Shown here: positions 9,519 to 21,772 of the stretch, piece by piece
How the letters are laid out: each line of letters starts with the position of its first letter
How positions within the stretch are numbered: the stretch's first letter is position 1
NCBI GenBank assembly: GCA_016791105.1
Contig: JAEUNM010000043.1
Location: forward strand, 62,001 to 126,000
DNA: 64,000 nt
Source of the DNA: Rhodocyclaceae bacterium
Lineage (GTDB): Bacteria; Pseudomonadota; Gammaproteobacteria; Burkholderiales; Rhodocyclaceae
Reading direction: 5' to 3'
Translations under genes and position numbers: made by a program
The notes under the pieces: generated by a model
Database searches by the model: none
What the model was told of the DNA's origin: nothing
What the model saw: the letters and a program-made list of their open reading frames with translations, nothing else

Positions 9519-9547
9519 ATGATAACCCGTAGCAGGCCTGCGCGCAA
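9519..9547 (-). promoter_or_regulatory. Predicted promoter of rpsT
   Basis: On the minus strand TTGCGC (9542-9547) and TATCAT (9519-9524) are 17 bases apart. They lie about 30 bases upstream of the rpsT start. The hexamer matches are moderate and the spacing is ideal. Confidence 0.5.
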
Positions 9548-9615
9548 GGACCATACGCTCGGCACTGTCGTCTTTCCGGTACCATAGCGGCCCATTCCAC
9601 CTTCCGCCCAGCCTG

Positions 9616-11151
9616 ATGAACCTGCTCAAGGCGCTCGCAACGGTAAGCGGCATGACCTTGCTGTCGCGCATCCTTGGGTTCGTCCGCGATTTCGTGATTG
9701 CGCGCGCCTTCGGTGCCGGCTTCGCGACCGATGCGTTTTTCGTCGCCTTCCGCCTGCCCAATCTATTGCGCCGCATGTTTGCGGAGGGCGCATTTTCGCA
9801 GGCTTTCGTCCCCATACTGTCGGAATACCGCAATACCCGCGACGCCGCCGCTACCCATGCGCTAATCAATCACGTCGCGAGTCTGCTCGCGCTGGCGGTA
9901 TTCGCGATCACCGTACTCGGCGTAATCGGCGCGCCCTTCCTGATTTACGTTTCAGCGCCGGGCTTTTCCGCGCAGGCGGACAAGTTCGAACTTACGGTGC
10001 AGCTTACGCGCATCGTGTTTCCGTACATCTGGTTCATGTCACTCACGGCGCTCGCGGCCGGCGTGCTGAACACCTGGAGCAAATTTGCCATTCCGGCCGT
10101 CACACCGGCCCTGCTGAACCTGGCGTTCATAGGCATGGCGCTGTTCGCCGCGCCCTATTTCGACCCGCCGGTGCTCGCGCTGGCCTGGGCGGTGGTATTG
10201 GGCGGCGTGTTGCAACTGGGCGCGCAGTGCTTTGCGCTGGCACGCCTCGATATGTTGCCGCGGCCATCCTTCACGTTGCGCGATCCCGGCGTGAACCGCA
10301 TATTGAAACTCATGGTGCCGGCCATTCTGGGCGTGTCGGTGTCGCAAATTTCATTGGTGATCAACACCATATTCGCCTCGTTCCTGCCCAGCGGATCGGT
10401 GTCCTGGCTGTATTACGCGGACCGGCTGATGGAATTTCCGTCCGGCCTGCTCGGCGCCGCGCTCGGCACCATACTGCTGCCCTCGCTATCCAAACTGCAC
10501 GCGCAAGATAGGCGCGAGGAATTTTCCGAACTGCTCGACTGGGGGCTGCGGCTTACCTTGATGCTCACCCTGCCGGCCGCGCTGGCGCTGGCAATACTGG
10601 CCGTGCCGCTTTTATCCACCCTGTTTCTGCACGGCGCTTTCACCGCCGCCGACGTGCTGAATACACGCAGCGCACTGGTGGCCTACAGCCTGGGCCTGTC
10701 CGGTCTGATTCTCGTGAAGGTATTGGCGCCGGCTTTTTATTCCCGCCAGGACGTGCGCACACCGGTCCGCGTCGCGCTGCTCACGCTCGGGCTGACGCAA
10801 CTCATGAATCTGGCTTTCGTGGTGCCGCTCAAGCACGCCGGCCTGGCCTTGTCGATAGGCCTGGCATCGCTCGTCAATGCGCTGCTTCTGTACCGCGGGC
10901 TGCGCAGCCGCGGCGCGTTCACGCCGCAAGCGGGCTGGACGTCGTTCTCCTGGCGCCTGTGCGTCGCGCTCGCGGTGATGGGGGGGGTGCTGTGGTGGAG
11001 CGCCGGCGACACTCAGTTCTGGCTCGCAAGCAGCGGCAAAGAAAGGCTGATACGCCTGTGTGGCATCGTACTGCTGGGCATCGCCAGCTATTTCGGCATG
11101 CTGTACGCGCTCGGCTTCCGCCTCAAGGATTTCCGCCGCCGCGCCGCCTGA
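9616..11151 (+). CDS. murJ: Lipid II flippase MurJ
   Basis: A 511-residue polytopic inner-membrane protein of the MOP superfamily that moves lipid II across the membrane for peptidoglycan synthesis. The N-terminus ([21 protein letters not shown]) and the [21 protein letters not shown] block are highly characteristic. About 14 hydrophobic segments are visible, the normal number. The ATG follows a short intergenic region shared with divergent rpsT. Confidence 0.96.
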   Translation: MNLLKALATVSGMTLLSRILGFVRDFVIARAFGAGFATDAFFVAFRLPNLLRRMFAEGAFSQAFVPILSEYRNTRDAAATHALINHVASLLALAVFAITVLGVIGAPFLIYVSAPGFSAQADKFELTVQLTRIVFPYIWFMSLTALAAGVLNTWSKFAIPAVTPALLNLAFIGMALFAAPYFDPPVLALAWAVVLGGVLQLGAQCFALARLDMLPRPSFTLRDPGVNRILKLMVPAILGVSVSQISLVINTIFASFLPSGSVSWLYYADRLMEFPSGLLGAALGTILLPSLSKLHAQDRREEFSELLDWGLRLTLMLTLPAALALAILAVPLLSTLFLHGAFTAADVLNTRSALVAYSLGLSGLILVKVLAPAFYSRQDVRTPVRVALLTLGLTQLMNLAFVVPLKHAGLALSIGLASLVNALLLYRGLRSRGAFTPQAGWTSFSWRLCVALAVMGGVLWWSAGDTQFWLASSGKERLIRLCGIVLLGIASYFGMLYALGFRLKDFRRRAA

Positions 11152-11163
11152 GCGCCACCGCGC

Positions 11164-13980
<2,817 letters not shown>

Positions 13981-14257
13981 AGTTGTCTCCGTCTCGCCGC
14001 GCGTCCTGCCACGCAGGGGTGGTTTGGACACTGCGGCGCCTCCCTCGCGCACCGGTAAGGTAACCGGCGCGGGCGCGGCTGATTGATTGTGTTCGGTCGA
14101 GGCGGCCGGCCTCGATGTCCGTTCCGATTGTTTTCGGCAACTAACGCGCCGGCTACAGGGGGCGCGCGAATTGAATGAAATGCTGACCGACTACGGTGCA
14201 GCATTGTACCGCAATGCCGCCGTGAAAAATTCCGCGCTTTCCTGGCGTAGAGCGGCT
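13981..14257. other. Intergenic region between the hybrid kinase and the insertion sequence
   Basis: No credible gene is visible in these 277 bases. The region contains the 5' flank of the kinase gene and ends in the short sequence AGCGGC that is repeated at the other side of the insertion sequence. A TACAAT hexamer is present on the minus strand without a convincing -35 partner. Confidence 0.5.
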
Positions 14258-14344
14258 TAGCCCAACTTTGTACCCCATTGACATAAACGCCCGGTTTTTT
14301 GCCGCCAATTTTTGCTAAGCCATTGATTTAATTGACAACGGTTT

Positions 14345-14373
14345 TTGAACCCCGAAATGTAGTGCCATAATCT
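14345..14373 (+). promoter_or_regulatory. Predicted transposase promoter
   Basis: TTGAAC (14345-14350) and TAATCT (14368-14373) are 17 bases apart, within the AT-rich left end of the element. They lie about 50 bases upstream of the transposase ATG. The match is moderate; the assignment rests on spacing and position. Confidence 0.4.
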
Positions 14374-14421
14374 TTTTCGCGGGACGGTTTTTCGCTTGCG
14401 TTTTGCGTTACCTTGTGATCC

Positions 14422-16251
14422 ATGTATATCCGGACCACCACCACGCGCAGCGCAAGCAGCGGGGAGAGCTACGTCACACACCGCCTCGTAGCGAGTCGTC
14501 GCGTCGGCGGCAAGGTGCGGCAGGTCACTTTGCTCAACCTTGGCCGCCATTTCGAATTGCCGAAGGAGCGTTGGCCCGATCTGTGTGCGCGCATCGAACA
14601 GTTGCTCGGGGCTCAGGCGCCGCTGGTCGCCCTGAATGTGTCCGCGGCCGTGGAGCGCTTGGCGCAGCGGTACGCGGCGCAGTTGGTGGCCGCCGCGCCG
14701 CCGCCGCCGGAAGCCGAGGCGGCTGCGGGCCAGACCGCACAGCCTGCGGCGTTTGTCGAGGTCGCGCCGGAGTCGCTGCAGTTTGTGCAGCCGCGCTCGG
14801 TGGGCGTGGAGCACGCGGCCTTGTCGGCGATGCAAGCGCTGGGGTTCGAGACGCTGTTGGCCTCGCTGGGGATCAACGGCATCATGCGTACGGCGATCAT
14901 CGCCTCAATTGTGGCGCGCATGGCGGCTCCGGGCTCGGAATTGGCCAGTCATCGTTGGATAACCGGCACCAGTGCGCTGGGGGAGTTGCTCGACGCGGAC
15001 TTGTCGGGACTACCGCTGTGGCGGCTGTATAAGGTCTCCGACGTCTTGCTGGAGCATCAGGAGGCGATCGAGCAGGCGCTGTTCGGCAGTGTGCAAAGCT
15101 TGTTCGGGTTCCCTGCGACGGTAACGCTCTACGATCTTACGAATACCTATTTCGAAGGCGGGCAGCGCGCCAATGAAAAAGCCCAGCGCGGACATTCGAA
15201 GGAGCAGCGCACGGATTGTCCCTTGCTGACGTTGGGCCTGGTATGCGATGAAAGCGGTTTTATCCGGCGTTCGCGGGTGTTCGCGGGCAATGCCGTGGAG
15301 TGGCGTACGCTCGCCGACATGCTCGCCGGATTGGGCGCGCCGGCCGGCGCCCTGGTGGTGATGGACCGCGGCATTGCCACGGCGGCGAACTTGGGCTGGC
15401 TGGCTGAACAGGGCTACCGTTATTTGGTGATGAGCCGTGAGTCGGCGCGCCACTTCGACTTCGAACATGCCGAGTCTATTAATACCTCTGATGGCAGCCC
15501 GGTAAGTTTGCAGCGCGAGTTGTCCGAGGACGAGACGGAGGTACGTCTGTACTGCCATTCACCGGCCAGAGAGTTGAAGGAACGGGCGATGGATGAGCGC
15601 TTTTGCAAGCGTTTCGAAGCGGGATTGTCCAGACTCGCAGCGGGGCTTACCAGCGCGCGCGCCGAGCGCAGCAAAGCACTTATCGACGAGCGCATCGGGC
15701 GACTCAAGGCGAGTTGCCGCGGAGCCGCTCAGCATTACACCGTCACGGTCGATACCGACGCGTCCGCTACGCAGGTCACGGCTATCCGCTGGGAGAAAAC
15801 GCCGCGCCCAAATAGCCGCGTGACGCACCCCGGGGTGTATTGCCTGCGCAGTAACGACTTGACGTGGGATGCCGAGCGCATGTGGCGCACTTACGTCATG
15901 CTCACCGACCTGGAGGCGGTGTTTCGCAGTCTGAAGAGTGAATTGGGATTACGTCCCATCTATCATTCCAAGCAGGCGCGCAGTGACGGGCATTTGTTCA
16001 TTTCCGTGCTCGCCTATCAGTTCGTCCAGGTGCTGCGCACCCGGCTCAAGGCGCAAGGCATCCACACCTCGTGGTCAGGATTGCGCGACATTCTTTCCGT
16101 CCAGCGTCGTGTCACGGCGACCTTCGCCCAGCGCGACGGACGGACTTTGCACGTGCGCAAGAGCACGCAGCCCGAACCGGACTTGCTGTGCCTGTACAAG
16201 GCGCTCGACATCGCCCCTCTGCCGGGAGGTACGAAAAAGCTCGTCATGTGA
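14422..16251 (+). CDS. IS1634-family transposase
   Basis: A 609-residue DDE transposase of the IS4-related IS1634 family. Catalytic residues can be placed as Asp in TLYDLTNTYFEG, Asp in VVMDRGIAT and Glu in LTDLEAVFRSLKSELG, the last within the family's Y-x-R/K-like signature region. The frame is open throughout, so the element may be active. An Ala/Pro-rich linker follows the first 95 residues. No clear ribosome binding site precedes the ATG, which would keep expression low. Confidence 0.93.
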   Translation: MYIRTTTTRSASSGESYVTHRLVASRRVGGKVRQVTLLNLGRHFELPKERWPDLCARIEQLLGAQAPLVALNVSAAVERLAQRYAAQLVAAAPPPPEAEAAAGQTAQPAAFVEVAPESLQFVQPRSVGVEHAALSAMQALGFETLLASLGINGIMRTAIIASIVARMAAPGSELASHRWITGTSALGELLDADLSGLPLWRLYKVSDVLLEHQEAIEQALFGSVQSLFGFPATVTLYDLTNTYFEGGQRANEKAQRGHSKEQRTDCPLLTLGLVCDESGFIRRSRVFAGNAVEWRTLADMLAGLGAPAGALVVMDRGIATAANLGWLAEQGYRYLVMSRESARHFDFEHAESINTSDGSPVSLQRELSEDETEVRLYCHSPARELKERAMDERFCKRFEAGLSRLAAGLTSARAERSKALIDERIGRLKASCRGAAQHYTVTVDTDASATQVTAIRWEKTPRPNSRVTHPGVYCLRSNDLTWDAERMWRTYVMLTDLEAVFRSLKSELGLRPIYHSKQARSDGHLFISVLAYQFVQVLRTRLKAQGIHTSWSGLRDILSVQRRVTATFAQRDGRTLHVRKSTQPEPDLLCLYKALDIAPLPGGTKKLVM

Positions 16252-16356
16252 CCCAAACTTCCCTACCGGTCCGCATCGTGTCGTGCCACTTGCGCCGATT
16301 TTTTTGAACAAGCGTTTGATAAAACTAGAATATTTTTTGTGGGGTGCAAACTTGGG

Positions 16357-18087
16357 TTAGCGGCCGACTGCCAGGCCTTCCCGGCGCGGATCGGCAGCAC
16401 CGGCCCAGCCGTCGCCATGGCGCAGAATGAGGGCCAGTCCGCTCGTCATGGGTACCAGTTTGAGCTTGTGGCCGCGCCGGCTCAATTCGCGCTGCAAGGC
16501 TTCCGGCGTGCCCAGTTCCAGGTCGGTCGGTCCATTGCGGTTGCCGAAATGCAAGGCCGCAACGACATCCCCGGGTGGCTCCGAGGTGTCCACGATCGCC
16601 GTAATCACCTGCGCGACATAGCCAATGATGCGGGTGCCGCCGGGCGAGCCCAGCACGCCCAGCAGCTTGCCGCGATGGTCGAACAGCAAGGTCGGCGCCA
16701 TCGAGGATAGCGGCCGTTTACCGGGTTCGACGCGATTGGGCACGAGGCGGCCGTCTTTAAATGGATCGCTCGCAAAATCCGTCAATTGATTATTGAGCAG
16801 GAAGCCGCCCACCATGATGCGGCTGCCGAACGCGTCTTCTATGGAACTGGTGAGCGCAACTGCATTGCCGCGTGCGTCGACGATGGACAGGTGGGTCGTG
16901 GCCGGCAATTCTTCAGCGGCGGCGCCCGCGCGCAGCCCCACGCCCGAGCGCGCCGGACCGGCCTCGAGCGTATCGCCTATCGCGCGGGCGCGGCGCGCCA
17001 GGTATTGCGCGTCGAGCAGCACGTCGAGCGGCAAATACTGGAAATCCGGATCGCCCAGCCAGGCGTCGCGGTCTGCAAACGCGAGCCCGTTCGCGCTGGC
17101 GAAACGATGCACGAAGCGCGCTCCCGGCACGGGTTCGGGCGCGAAATGCCGCAGCATGCCGAGTATTTGCAGCACGCTCACGGCGCCCGACGAAGGTGGC
17201 GGCATGCCGCACACGCGCACCTGCCTGTAGGGTCCGCACAGCGCCTGCCGGCGCTGCGGGCGGTAGGCCGCCAGGTCCGCCGGTGCCATATCGCCGGGGC
17301 GCGCATGGGTGCGGACGGCATTCACGATGGCGCGCGCGAGGCCGGAGCCGTGCTCGTGCGCCAGCAAAGCCTGCGCGCCGTCCGCGGCCAGAGCGCGCAT
17401 CGTCGCAGCGAGCGCCGGATTGACGAGCTTGGTGCCGGCTGCCAGTGGCGCACCCGAGGCATCGAAAAAGTACCCACGTGCGCTCGGCGATGCGCTCAGG
17501 TCGGCATCAACGGCCACCAGATGCGCGAGCCGTGCAGACACGACGAATCCCTGTTCGGCCAGACCGATGGCCGGCTCGAACAATCGCGTCCAGGGCAGGC
17601 AGCCGTGCGCGCGATGCGCCATTTCCAGCATGGGTAGCAATCCCGGCACCCCGACCGACAGACCGCTGGCGACGCGCGCGCGCCACGGCAAGGGCTGGCC
17701 CTGTTGCAGAAAACGGTCCAGGCGGGCGGCCGCGGGCGCGGTTTCGCGCCCGTCGTAGGCGTCGATACGCCCACCCCGCGCGGCATAGTGCAGCAGAAAG
17801 CCGCCGCCGCCGATGCCGGACGATTGCGGTTCGACCAGGCCCAGCACCATTTGCGCAGCGATGGCGGCATCGATCGCGCAGCCACCCTCGGCGAGCATGG
17901 CGTCGGCAGCCGCGCTTGCGTAGGGGTTTGCCGTGACCACCATTTGCCGGCGCCCGTAGGCGACGTCCGCACTGCGCGCGCGCGCACTGGCCGCCTCGGG
18001 TTCATCGCTGGTTTGCGCCGGAACGGCATTACTCGCAACGAGCAAAATGAATGCAAAGGTCCTGCAGGCAGTGCAGATTGACGGCAT
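16357..18087 (-). CDS. ggt: Gamma-glutamyltranspeptidase, 3' end set by an IS element
   Basis: A 576-residue periplasmic Ntn-hydrolase precursor. It hydrolyses glutathione and transfers its gamma-glutamyl group. Residues 1-25 form a signal peptide ending near AVPA. The self-cleavage/nucleophile site is ATTHLSIVD, and PLSSMAPT and GSPGGTRII are conserved active-site loops. The last residues (DPRREGLAVGR) resemble natural family C-termini. The TAA stop, however, comes from the end of the adjacent insertion sequence. Without that element the frame would continue about 32 codons. Activity is probably retained. The catalase-like gene lies 84 bases upstream on the same strand. Confidence 0.9.
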   Translation of the reverse strand: MPSICTACRTFAFILLVASNAVPAQTSDEPEAASARARSADVAYGRRQMVVTANPYASAAADAMLAEGGCAIDAAIAAQMVLGLVEPQSSGIGGGGFLLHYAARGGRIDAYDGRETAPAAARLDRFLQQGQPLPWRARVASGLSVGVPGLLPMLEMAHRAHGCLPWTRLFEPAIGLAEQGFVVSARLAHLVAVDADLSASPSARGYFFDASGAPLAAGTKLVNPALAATMRALAADGAQALLAHEHGSGLARAIVNAVRTHARPGDMAPADLAAYRPQRRQALCGPYRQVRVCGMPPPSSGAVSVLQILGMLRHFAPEPVPGARFVHRFASANGLAFADRDAWLGDPDFQYLPLDVLLDAQYLARRARAIGDTLEAGPARSGVGLRAGAAAEELPATTHLSIVDARGNAVALTSSIEDAFGSRIMVGGFLLNNQLTDFASDPFKDGRLVPNRVEPGKRPLSSMAPTLLFDHRGKLLGVLGSPGGTRIIGYVAQVITAIVDTSEPPGDVVAALHFGNRNGPTDLELGTPEALQRELSRRGHKLKLVPMTSGLALILRHGDGWAGAADPRREGLAVGR

Positions 18088-18171
18088 GTGCAGCCCGCCT
18101 CCGGTCGAGAAAATTGGAAATGCCGGCAGCGGCTGAAGGGGTGGAGGGTCGGCGGACCGCTGTACCGCGTT

Positions 18172-19368
18172 TCAGCCCTCAACCCGCGGCGCACAATCCA
18201 CGTGACCGGCAGCCAGCTTGTCGGCCCGCCTGCGCTGCAATTGTGCCGCCAAATCGTCGCCTATCTGTCCGTTTTCGAACACACTCGCATAGAGCGCCGG
18301 ATCGATCGCGGCACGGCCCTGCTGGCTGGCGCGGTAGGCAAGCACGCGCGCGGCTTCGAATTCCGTCGCCGCCAGGTGCAGGCTGTCGTCCTTGTTACGC
18401 ACCCAATTGCCTGGATTGGCCCCCATTTCGGCCGCCAAAGCTTCCCACAAGGCAGTCTGTGCATCGGCTGCATCGCGGCGCGGAAAACGCACCAGGCCGA
18501 CGGACTGACGGTGCGCTTCTTGCCACGGCCGCCCCAACTCGACCAGGGGCGTCAATTCCTCGTTCAGATAGGCGATCCAGTACAGGCGGAAATCGATGTC
18601 AGCCTGCGCCTGGCGCCTGTGCCAGTCCCGGCTCAAGTGGTACTCCGGCGGATGCAGGCCGGGCGCGTGGTTGTCGTCGATTTCCGGCACCAGCGTGAAT
18701 TTCCCCAGCACGCCGCCGGCCTCCACCACGCCAGTCCAATAGCTTTGCCAGGCAGTGCTGGAATGGACCACGTGCAGCGTCTGTTTGACCACGTGCGCAT
18801 ACATCGCGGCGGCTTTGAGCGGCCCGACGCGTGCCGTGAGCGCGCGCACGAATACCCCCTGCTCGGCCACCAGATGCGCGCCGCGCGTGTCGCCCAATGC
18901 GCCGGAAAACGGCAGTTGCGCGCCGGTGGACTGCGCCGCGGCGTGCAGCACGGCCACGAAGGCACGATGATTGTCGGCCGGCGCGGCCGGGTCGTTGATG
19001 GCGAGAAAGTCCACCCGCGCCCCGGCGGCGGTGCGGAACGCCAGCATCAAGCCCAAAAAATCCGGGTTGGATTCCGCATGCGGGCAGCCCAGTCCGGTGG
19101 ATACGCGCCCTACGCCGCAATGCCGCGTGCCGGGCAGGAACAGCCCGACACCGTCCAGTTCGGCCGGCAAGGACTGATCCAGGCAAAGTTCGACCGGGCT
19201 GCCGGCGATCTGATACTGATGCGCCACACGATCGGCCATTTTGAGGTCGGGATGACGCTCGAGCAGCACCTGCTGCAGGTCGGGAATTTCCGCCACGTCT
19301 GCCGCAATTTCCGGCAGGCGGTTCGGGTCGAGGTGCCCGGGAGGGCGCATATTGCCGTGCTCAGCCAT
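18172..19368 (-). CDS. Diverged catalase-superfamily protein, function uncertain
   Basis: A 398-residue protein I do not recognise with certainty. Its layout resembles small catalase-like heme proteins (SrpA-type). There is a central segment with PDFLGLMLAFRT and VDFLAINDP, matching the catalase pattern 'D-x-x-G-x-A-l-K-f ... D-x-l-x-N-x-P'. Toward the C-terminus, an FRLYWIAYLNEE...W stretch is followed by a VRFPRR strand. The N-terminal catalytic His environment of true catalases is not obvious, so peroxidase activity is doubtful. No signal peptide is seen. It probably heads a two-gene transcript with ggt. Confidence 0.45.
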   Translation of the reverse strand: MAEHGNMRPPGHLDPNRLPEIAADVAEIPDLQQVLLERHPDLKMADRVAHQYQIAGSPVELCLDQSLPAELDGVGLFLPGTRHCGVGRVSTGLGCPHAESNPDFLGLMLAFRTAAGARVDFLAINDPAAPADNHRAFVAVLHAAAQSTGAQLPFSGALGDTRGAHLVAEQGVFVRALTARVGPLKAAAMYAHVVKQTLHVVHSSTAWQSYWTGVVEAGGVLGKFTLVPEIDDNHAPGLHPPEYHLSRDWHRRQAQADIDFRLYWIAYLNEELTPLVELGRPWQEAHRQSVGLVRFPRRDAADAQTALWEALAAEMGANPGNWVRNKDDSLHLAATEFEAARVLAYRASQQGRAAIDPALYASVFENGQIGDDLAAQLQRRRADKLAAGHVDCAPRVEG

Positions 19369-19471
19369 GATGTTCGGGCCTCCGCTGCGTGCGCCGCAAG
19401 AGCGGCGTCACGTTTCCAGAGTAGCCCGTGCAAGCGCGTTACGGCAAACATTGCGCTCCCGCGCCGCCCTG

Positions 19472-19666
19472 TCAGCGGCCGCGGTAATGGCCGGAGCCGC
19501 CGTACCCGCCGTAACCGCGGTCGCCACGATAGTCGCGGTAATCGCGGTCGTAGCCATCATGGCGGTGATGATGGCCATAGCCAGGCGGCTCGGCGGGTAC
19601 GACGATGCAGGCAGACAGAGTAGCCGCGCAAAGCAGCAGGGAAAACAACAGTTTGATGGACTTCAT
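19472..19666 (-). CDS. Small lipoprotein with Tyr/Asp/Arg/Gly repeats
   Basis: A 64-residue protein with a lipoprotein signal peptide: a positive N-terminus, a hydrophobic core and the lipobox LSAC at about residues 17-20. The mature part is low complexity, with a HHHRHDG patch followed by repeated RDYRG/YGGYGG units. Proteins of this kind are common in proteobacterial envelopes and lack an assigned function. The His cluster could bind metal, and an RcnA-type metal exporter lies directly upstream, but that link is conjecture. Confidence 0.7.
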   Translation of the reverse strand: MKSIKLLFSLLLCAATLSACIVVPAEPPGYGHHHRHDGYDRDYRDYRGDRGYGGYGGSGHYRGR

Positions 19667-19800
19667 GTGGGCGAGCTCCGGAAGTAAAAGGGCGGCTTAC
19701 CCTGCCACTAACGCCCCAGCTCCGCTCGCCGCTCACCGGGCTTACAAACTGCAACCAATCCGGACCAGCCGCCCAGCCCTGCCTGCTGTGCCGGCAGGGC

Positions 19801-21033
19801 CTAGCCCATCGCGCGCAGGCCGAGCAGGCTTACCCACAGGCCCAAGGCCAGAATGAGGGCGCCGGACACATACGGCGCGCGCCGTGCAATATCGCTCAGA
19901 CCCGACCAGCGCCGCTCGACGTGGCGTATAGACCAGGCCGCCAGTACGCCGGCTGCCACCAAGGTCAGTGCCAGCCCGATACTGAAGCACAGCACGATGC
20001 TCGCACCCAGCGCAAAACGCTGCACCTGCAGGCACAGCAACAACACGCTGATTGCCGCCGGACACGGAATCAGACCGGCAGTCAGGCCGAACAGTACGAT
20101 CTGTCCGGTAGAAACATTCCGGTTGGCGAAGCGGCGCCGGATGTCATTGGCGTGGGCCAGTTCGTGCGGATCCTGGTATCCCGGCGCGGCAACGTCCAGC
20201 CCCGCATAGTCGGGCAGCACGTGGCGACCGCCGGGGCCGGCAAATTCCAGGTCGTAGTCATGGCCGTGATCGCCGTGGGCAAAATGCAGGCGCACGATAA
20301 ATTCGTGCGGTTCCGCAACACTGCGGGTACTGACGAAAGCCGAGCCGCGCCTATACAGCGCATATTCGGTACGCGAACCGTCACTGCGCTCGGTACTCAA
20401 GCGCAAGTTTGCCGCCGCAATGCCATCCAGCAAGCCCGGCGTGAGCGCGTCGATCAAAAAGTGCGCCTTATCGCCGGCACCAGCCAAGTGCAGACCGAGC
20501 AATCCGTGCCCGGTGTCGAGCACGCGCTGGTGCGCCTCGCGCTCGGTGCGGCCGTTCGCAGGTTCATGTGCGTGTGCGTGCCCGTGCGTATGTGTGTGCG
20601 CGCTGCCGGCGTGGCTGTGATGCGCGTGGTGGTGACCATGCGCGTCGGCGTCAGCCTCGCCGTGTTCGTGCTCGGCCCATTCTGCAGCCTGCCTCAGCCG
20701 CCTGCGCGTGGTCCAGATCATCCAGCCGCCGACGAACACCATGAGCAGGCCGGAACCGAACTGAAAATATGCCTCGGTCGCCGTCGGATCGGAGCGGCTG
20801 CCAAAATACAAGCCCGCCAGCGCGACCAGCCAGACCAGGCCGGTATGCGACAGGGTGGCCGCCAAACCCAGCAACACCGCCTGCGCCACACTGCCGCGCA
20901 CGGCCACGATAAAAGCCGCCATGAGCGTTTTCGAATGGCCCGGCTCCAGCCCGTGCAGGGCGCCGAGCAATACCGCGCTGGGCAAGTAGAACCAGGCATT
21001 GCCCGACCGCAACAGGTCGGCAAATTCATACAT
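19801..21033 (-). CDS. rcnA: Nickel/cobalt efflux protein, RcnA/NicO family
   Basis: A 410-residue inner-membrane exporter. The first helix carries the HGLEPGHSKTLM motif of NicO transporters. A long His/Asp-rich loop (about residues 118-160, with HGHHHAHHSHAG) separates the N-terminal and C-terminal helical halves. The second half contains GLTAGLIPCPAAISVLL. Such proteins export Ni2+ and Co2+. A soluble insert of about 150 residues between the halves makes it longer than E. coli RcnA (about 270). No RcnR-like regulator is adjacent. It is 82 bases downstream of rnhB. Confidence 0.9.
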   Translation of the reverse strand: MYEFADLLRSGNAWFYLPSAVLLGALHGLEPGHSKTLMAAFIVAVRGSVAQAVLLGLAATLSHTGLVWLVALAGLYFGSRSDPTATEAYFQFGSGLLMVFVGGWMIWTTRRRLRQAAEWAEHEHGEADADAHGHHHAHHSHAGSAHTHTHGHAHAHEPANGRTEREAHQRVLDTGHGLLGLHLAGAGDKAHFLIDALTPGLLDGIAAANLRLSTERSDGSRTEYALYRRGSAFVSTRSVAEPHEFIVRLHFAHGDHGHDYDLEFAGPGGRHVLPDYAGLDVAAPGYQDPHELAHANDIRRRFANRNVSTGQIVLFGLTAGLIPCPAAISVLLLCLQVQRFALGASIVLCFSIGLALTLVAAGVLAAWSIRHVERRWSGLSDIARRAPYVSGALILALGLWVSLLGLRAMG

Positions 21034-21115
21034 CGACGTGCATCCGTAATGCCATCGGCCCCCGGCCGCGGTACTTCATGACGCATCCAGTTGCGCAGTG
21101 TCGTTCCACCTGCAC

Positions 21116-21772
21116 TCAATCGCCCTGGTCGAACAAATCGCGCGTCGCCGCCCTGGGCCGGCGCGGCGCGGCGCGCTTGACCGGAAGCTTCTGTTCCGGC
21201 GCCAGCATTTCTGCCACCGGACCGAAACTGCGCCTGTGGATGGGGCTTGCGCCGTGCGCACGCAAGGCAGCCAGGTGTTCGGCGGTCGGATAGCCCTTGT
21301 GTGCAGCAATACCATAGGCCGGATAAAGCGCATCCAGTTCCAGCATGTGTGCATCGCGCGCGGTTTTTGCCAGTATGGAGGCGGCAGAAATCGCCGCTTC
21401 GGTGGCGTCCCCGCGCACGATGGCACGCGCCGGGATATCCAGGCCCGGCAGCCGATTGCCGTCGATGAGCGCAAGCTGCGGCCGCAGCGAAAGCCCGGAC
21501 ACGGCGCGGCGCATCGCCAGCATGGCGGCTCCCAGAATGTTGAGCGCGTCGATTTCCTCCACGCTGGCCTGCGCCACCGCCCAAGCCAAGGCATGTGTCC
21601 GGATCGCCGCGGCCAGTGCGTCACGCTGGGCCGGTCGCAGCTTTTTCGAATCTGCGAGGCCTTCGATGGGACGCGCCGGATCCAGTATGACCGCAGCCGC
21701 GAAAACCGGCCCGCACAATGGCCCGCGCCCGGCCTCATCGACACCGCACACGAGCTGCGTCGCGGCGCTCAC
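21116..21772 (-). CDS. rnhB: Ribonuclease HII
   Basis: A 218-residue endonuclease that removes RNA from RNA/DNA hybrids and misincorporated ribonucleotides. It shows the DEAGRG motif with catalytic Asp and Glu, LADSKKL, and [15 protein letters not shown] start at 21772 was chosen because it overlaps the lpxB stop in GTGA, a typical coupled junction, and gives normal length. A basic C-terminal tail follows the catalytic domain. Confidence 0.93.
   Translation of the reverse strand: MSAATQLVCGVDEAGRGPLCGPVFAAAVILDPARPIEGLADSKKLRPAQRDALAAAIRTHALAWAVAQASVEEIDALNILGAAMLAMRRAVSGLSLRPQLALIDGNRLPGLDIPARAIVRGDATEAAISAASILAKTARDAHMLELDALYPAYGIAAHKGYPTAEHLAALRAHGASPIHRRSFGPVAEMLAPEQKLPVKRAAPRRPRAATRDLFDQGD

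Larger units (their letters stand above)
14257..16359 (+). mobile_element. IS1634-family insertion sequence, apparently intact
   Basis: About 2.1 kb, bounded by imperfect inverted repeats of about 20 bp at 14258-14277 and 16340-16359. The left end reads TAGCCCAACTTTGTACCCCA and the complement of the right end TAACCCAAGTTTGCACCCCA, 17 of 20 identical. A direct repeat (A)GCGGC flanks the element at 14251-14256 and 16359-16364, consistent with the 5-6 bp target duplications of this family. One uninterrupted transposase fills the interior. The right end lies against the 3' end of ggt and supplies its stop codon. Confidence 0.9.

Noticed and set aside
18088..19623. A 511-codon plus-strand frame opposite the catalase-like gene
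   Set aside because: Antisense to a frame with clear structured-protein composition; its own translation is His/Arg/Gln-rich and unmatched.
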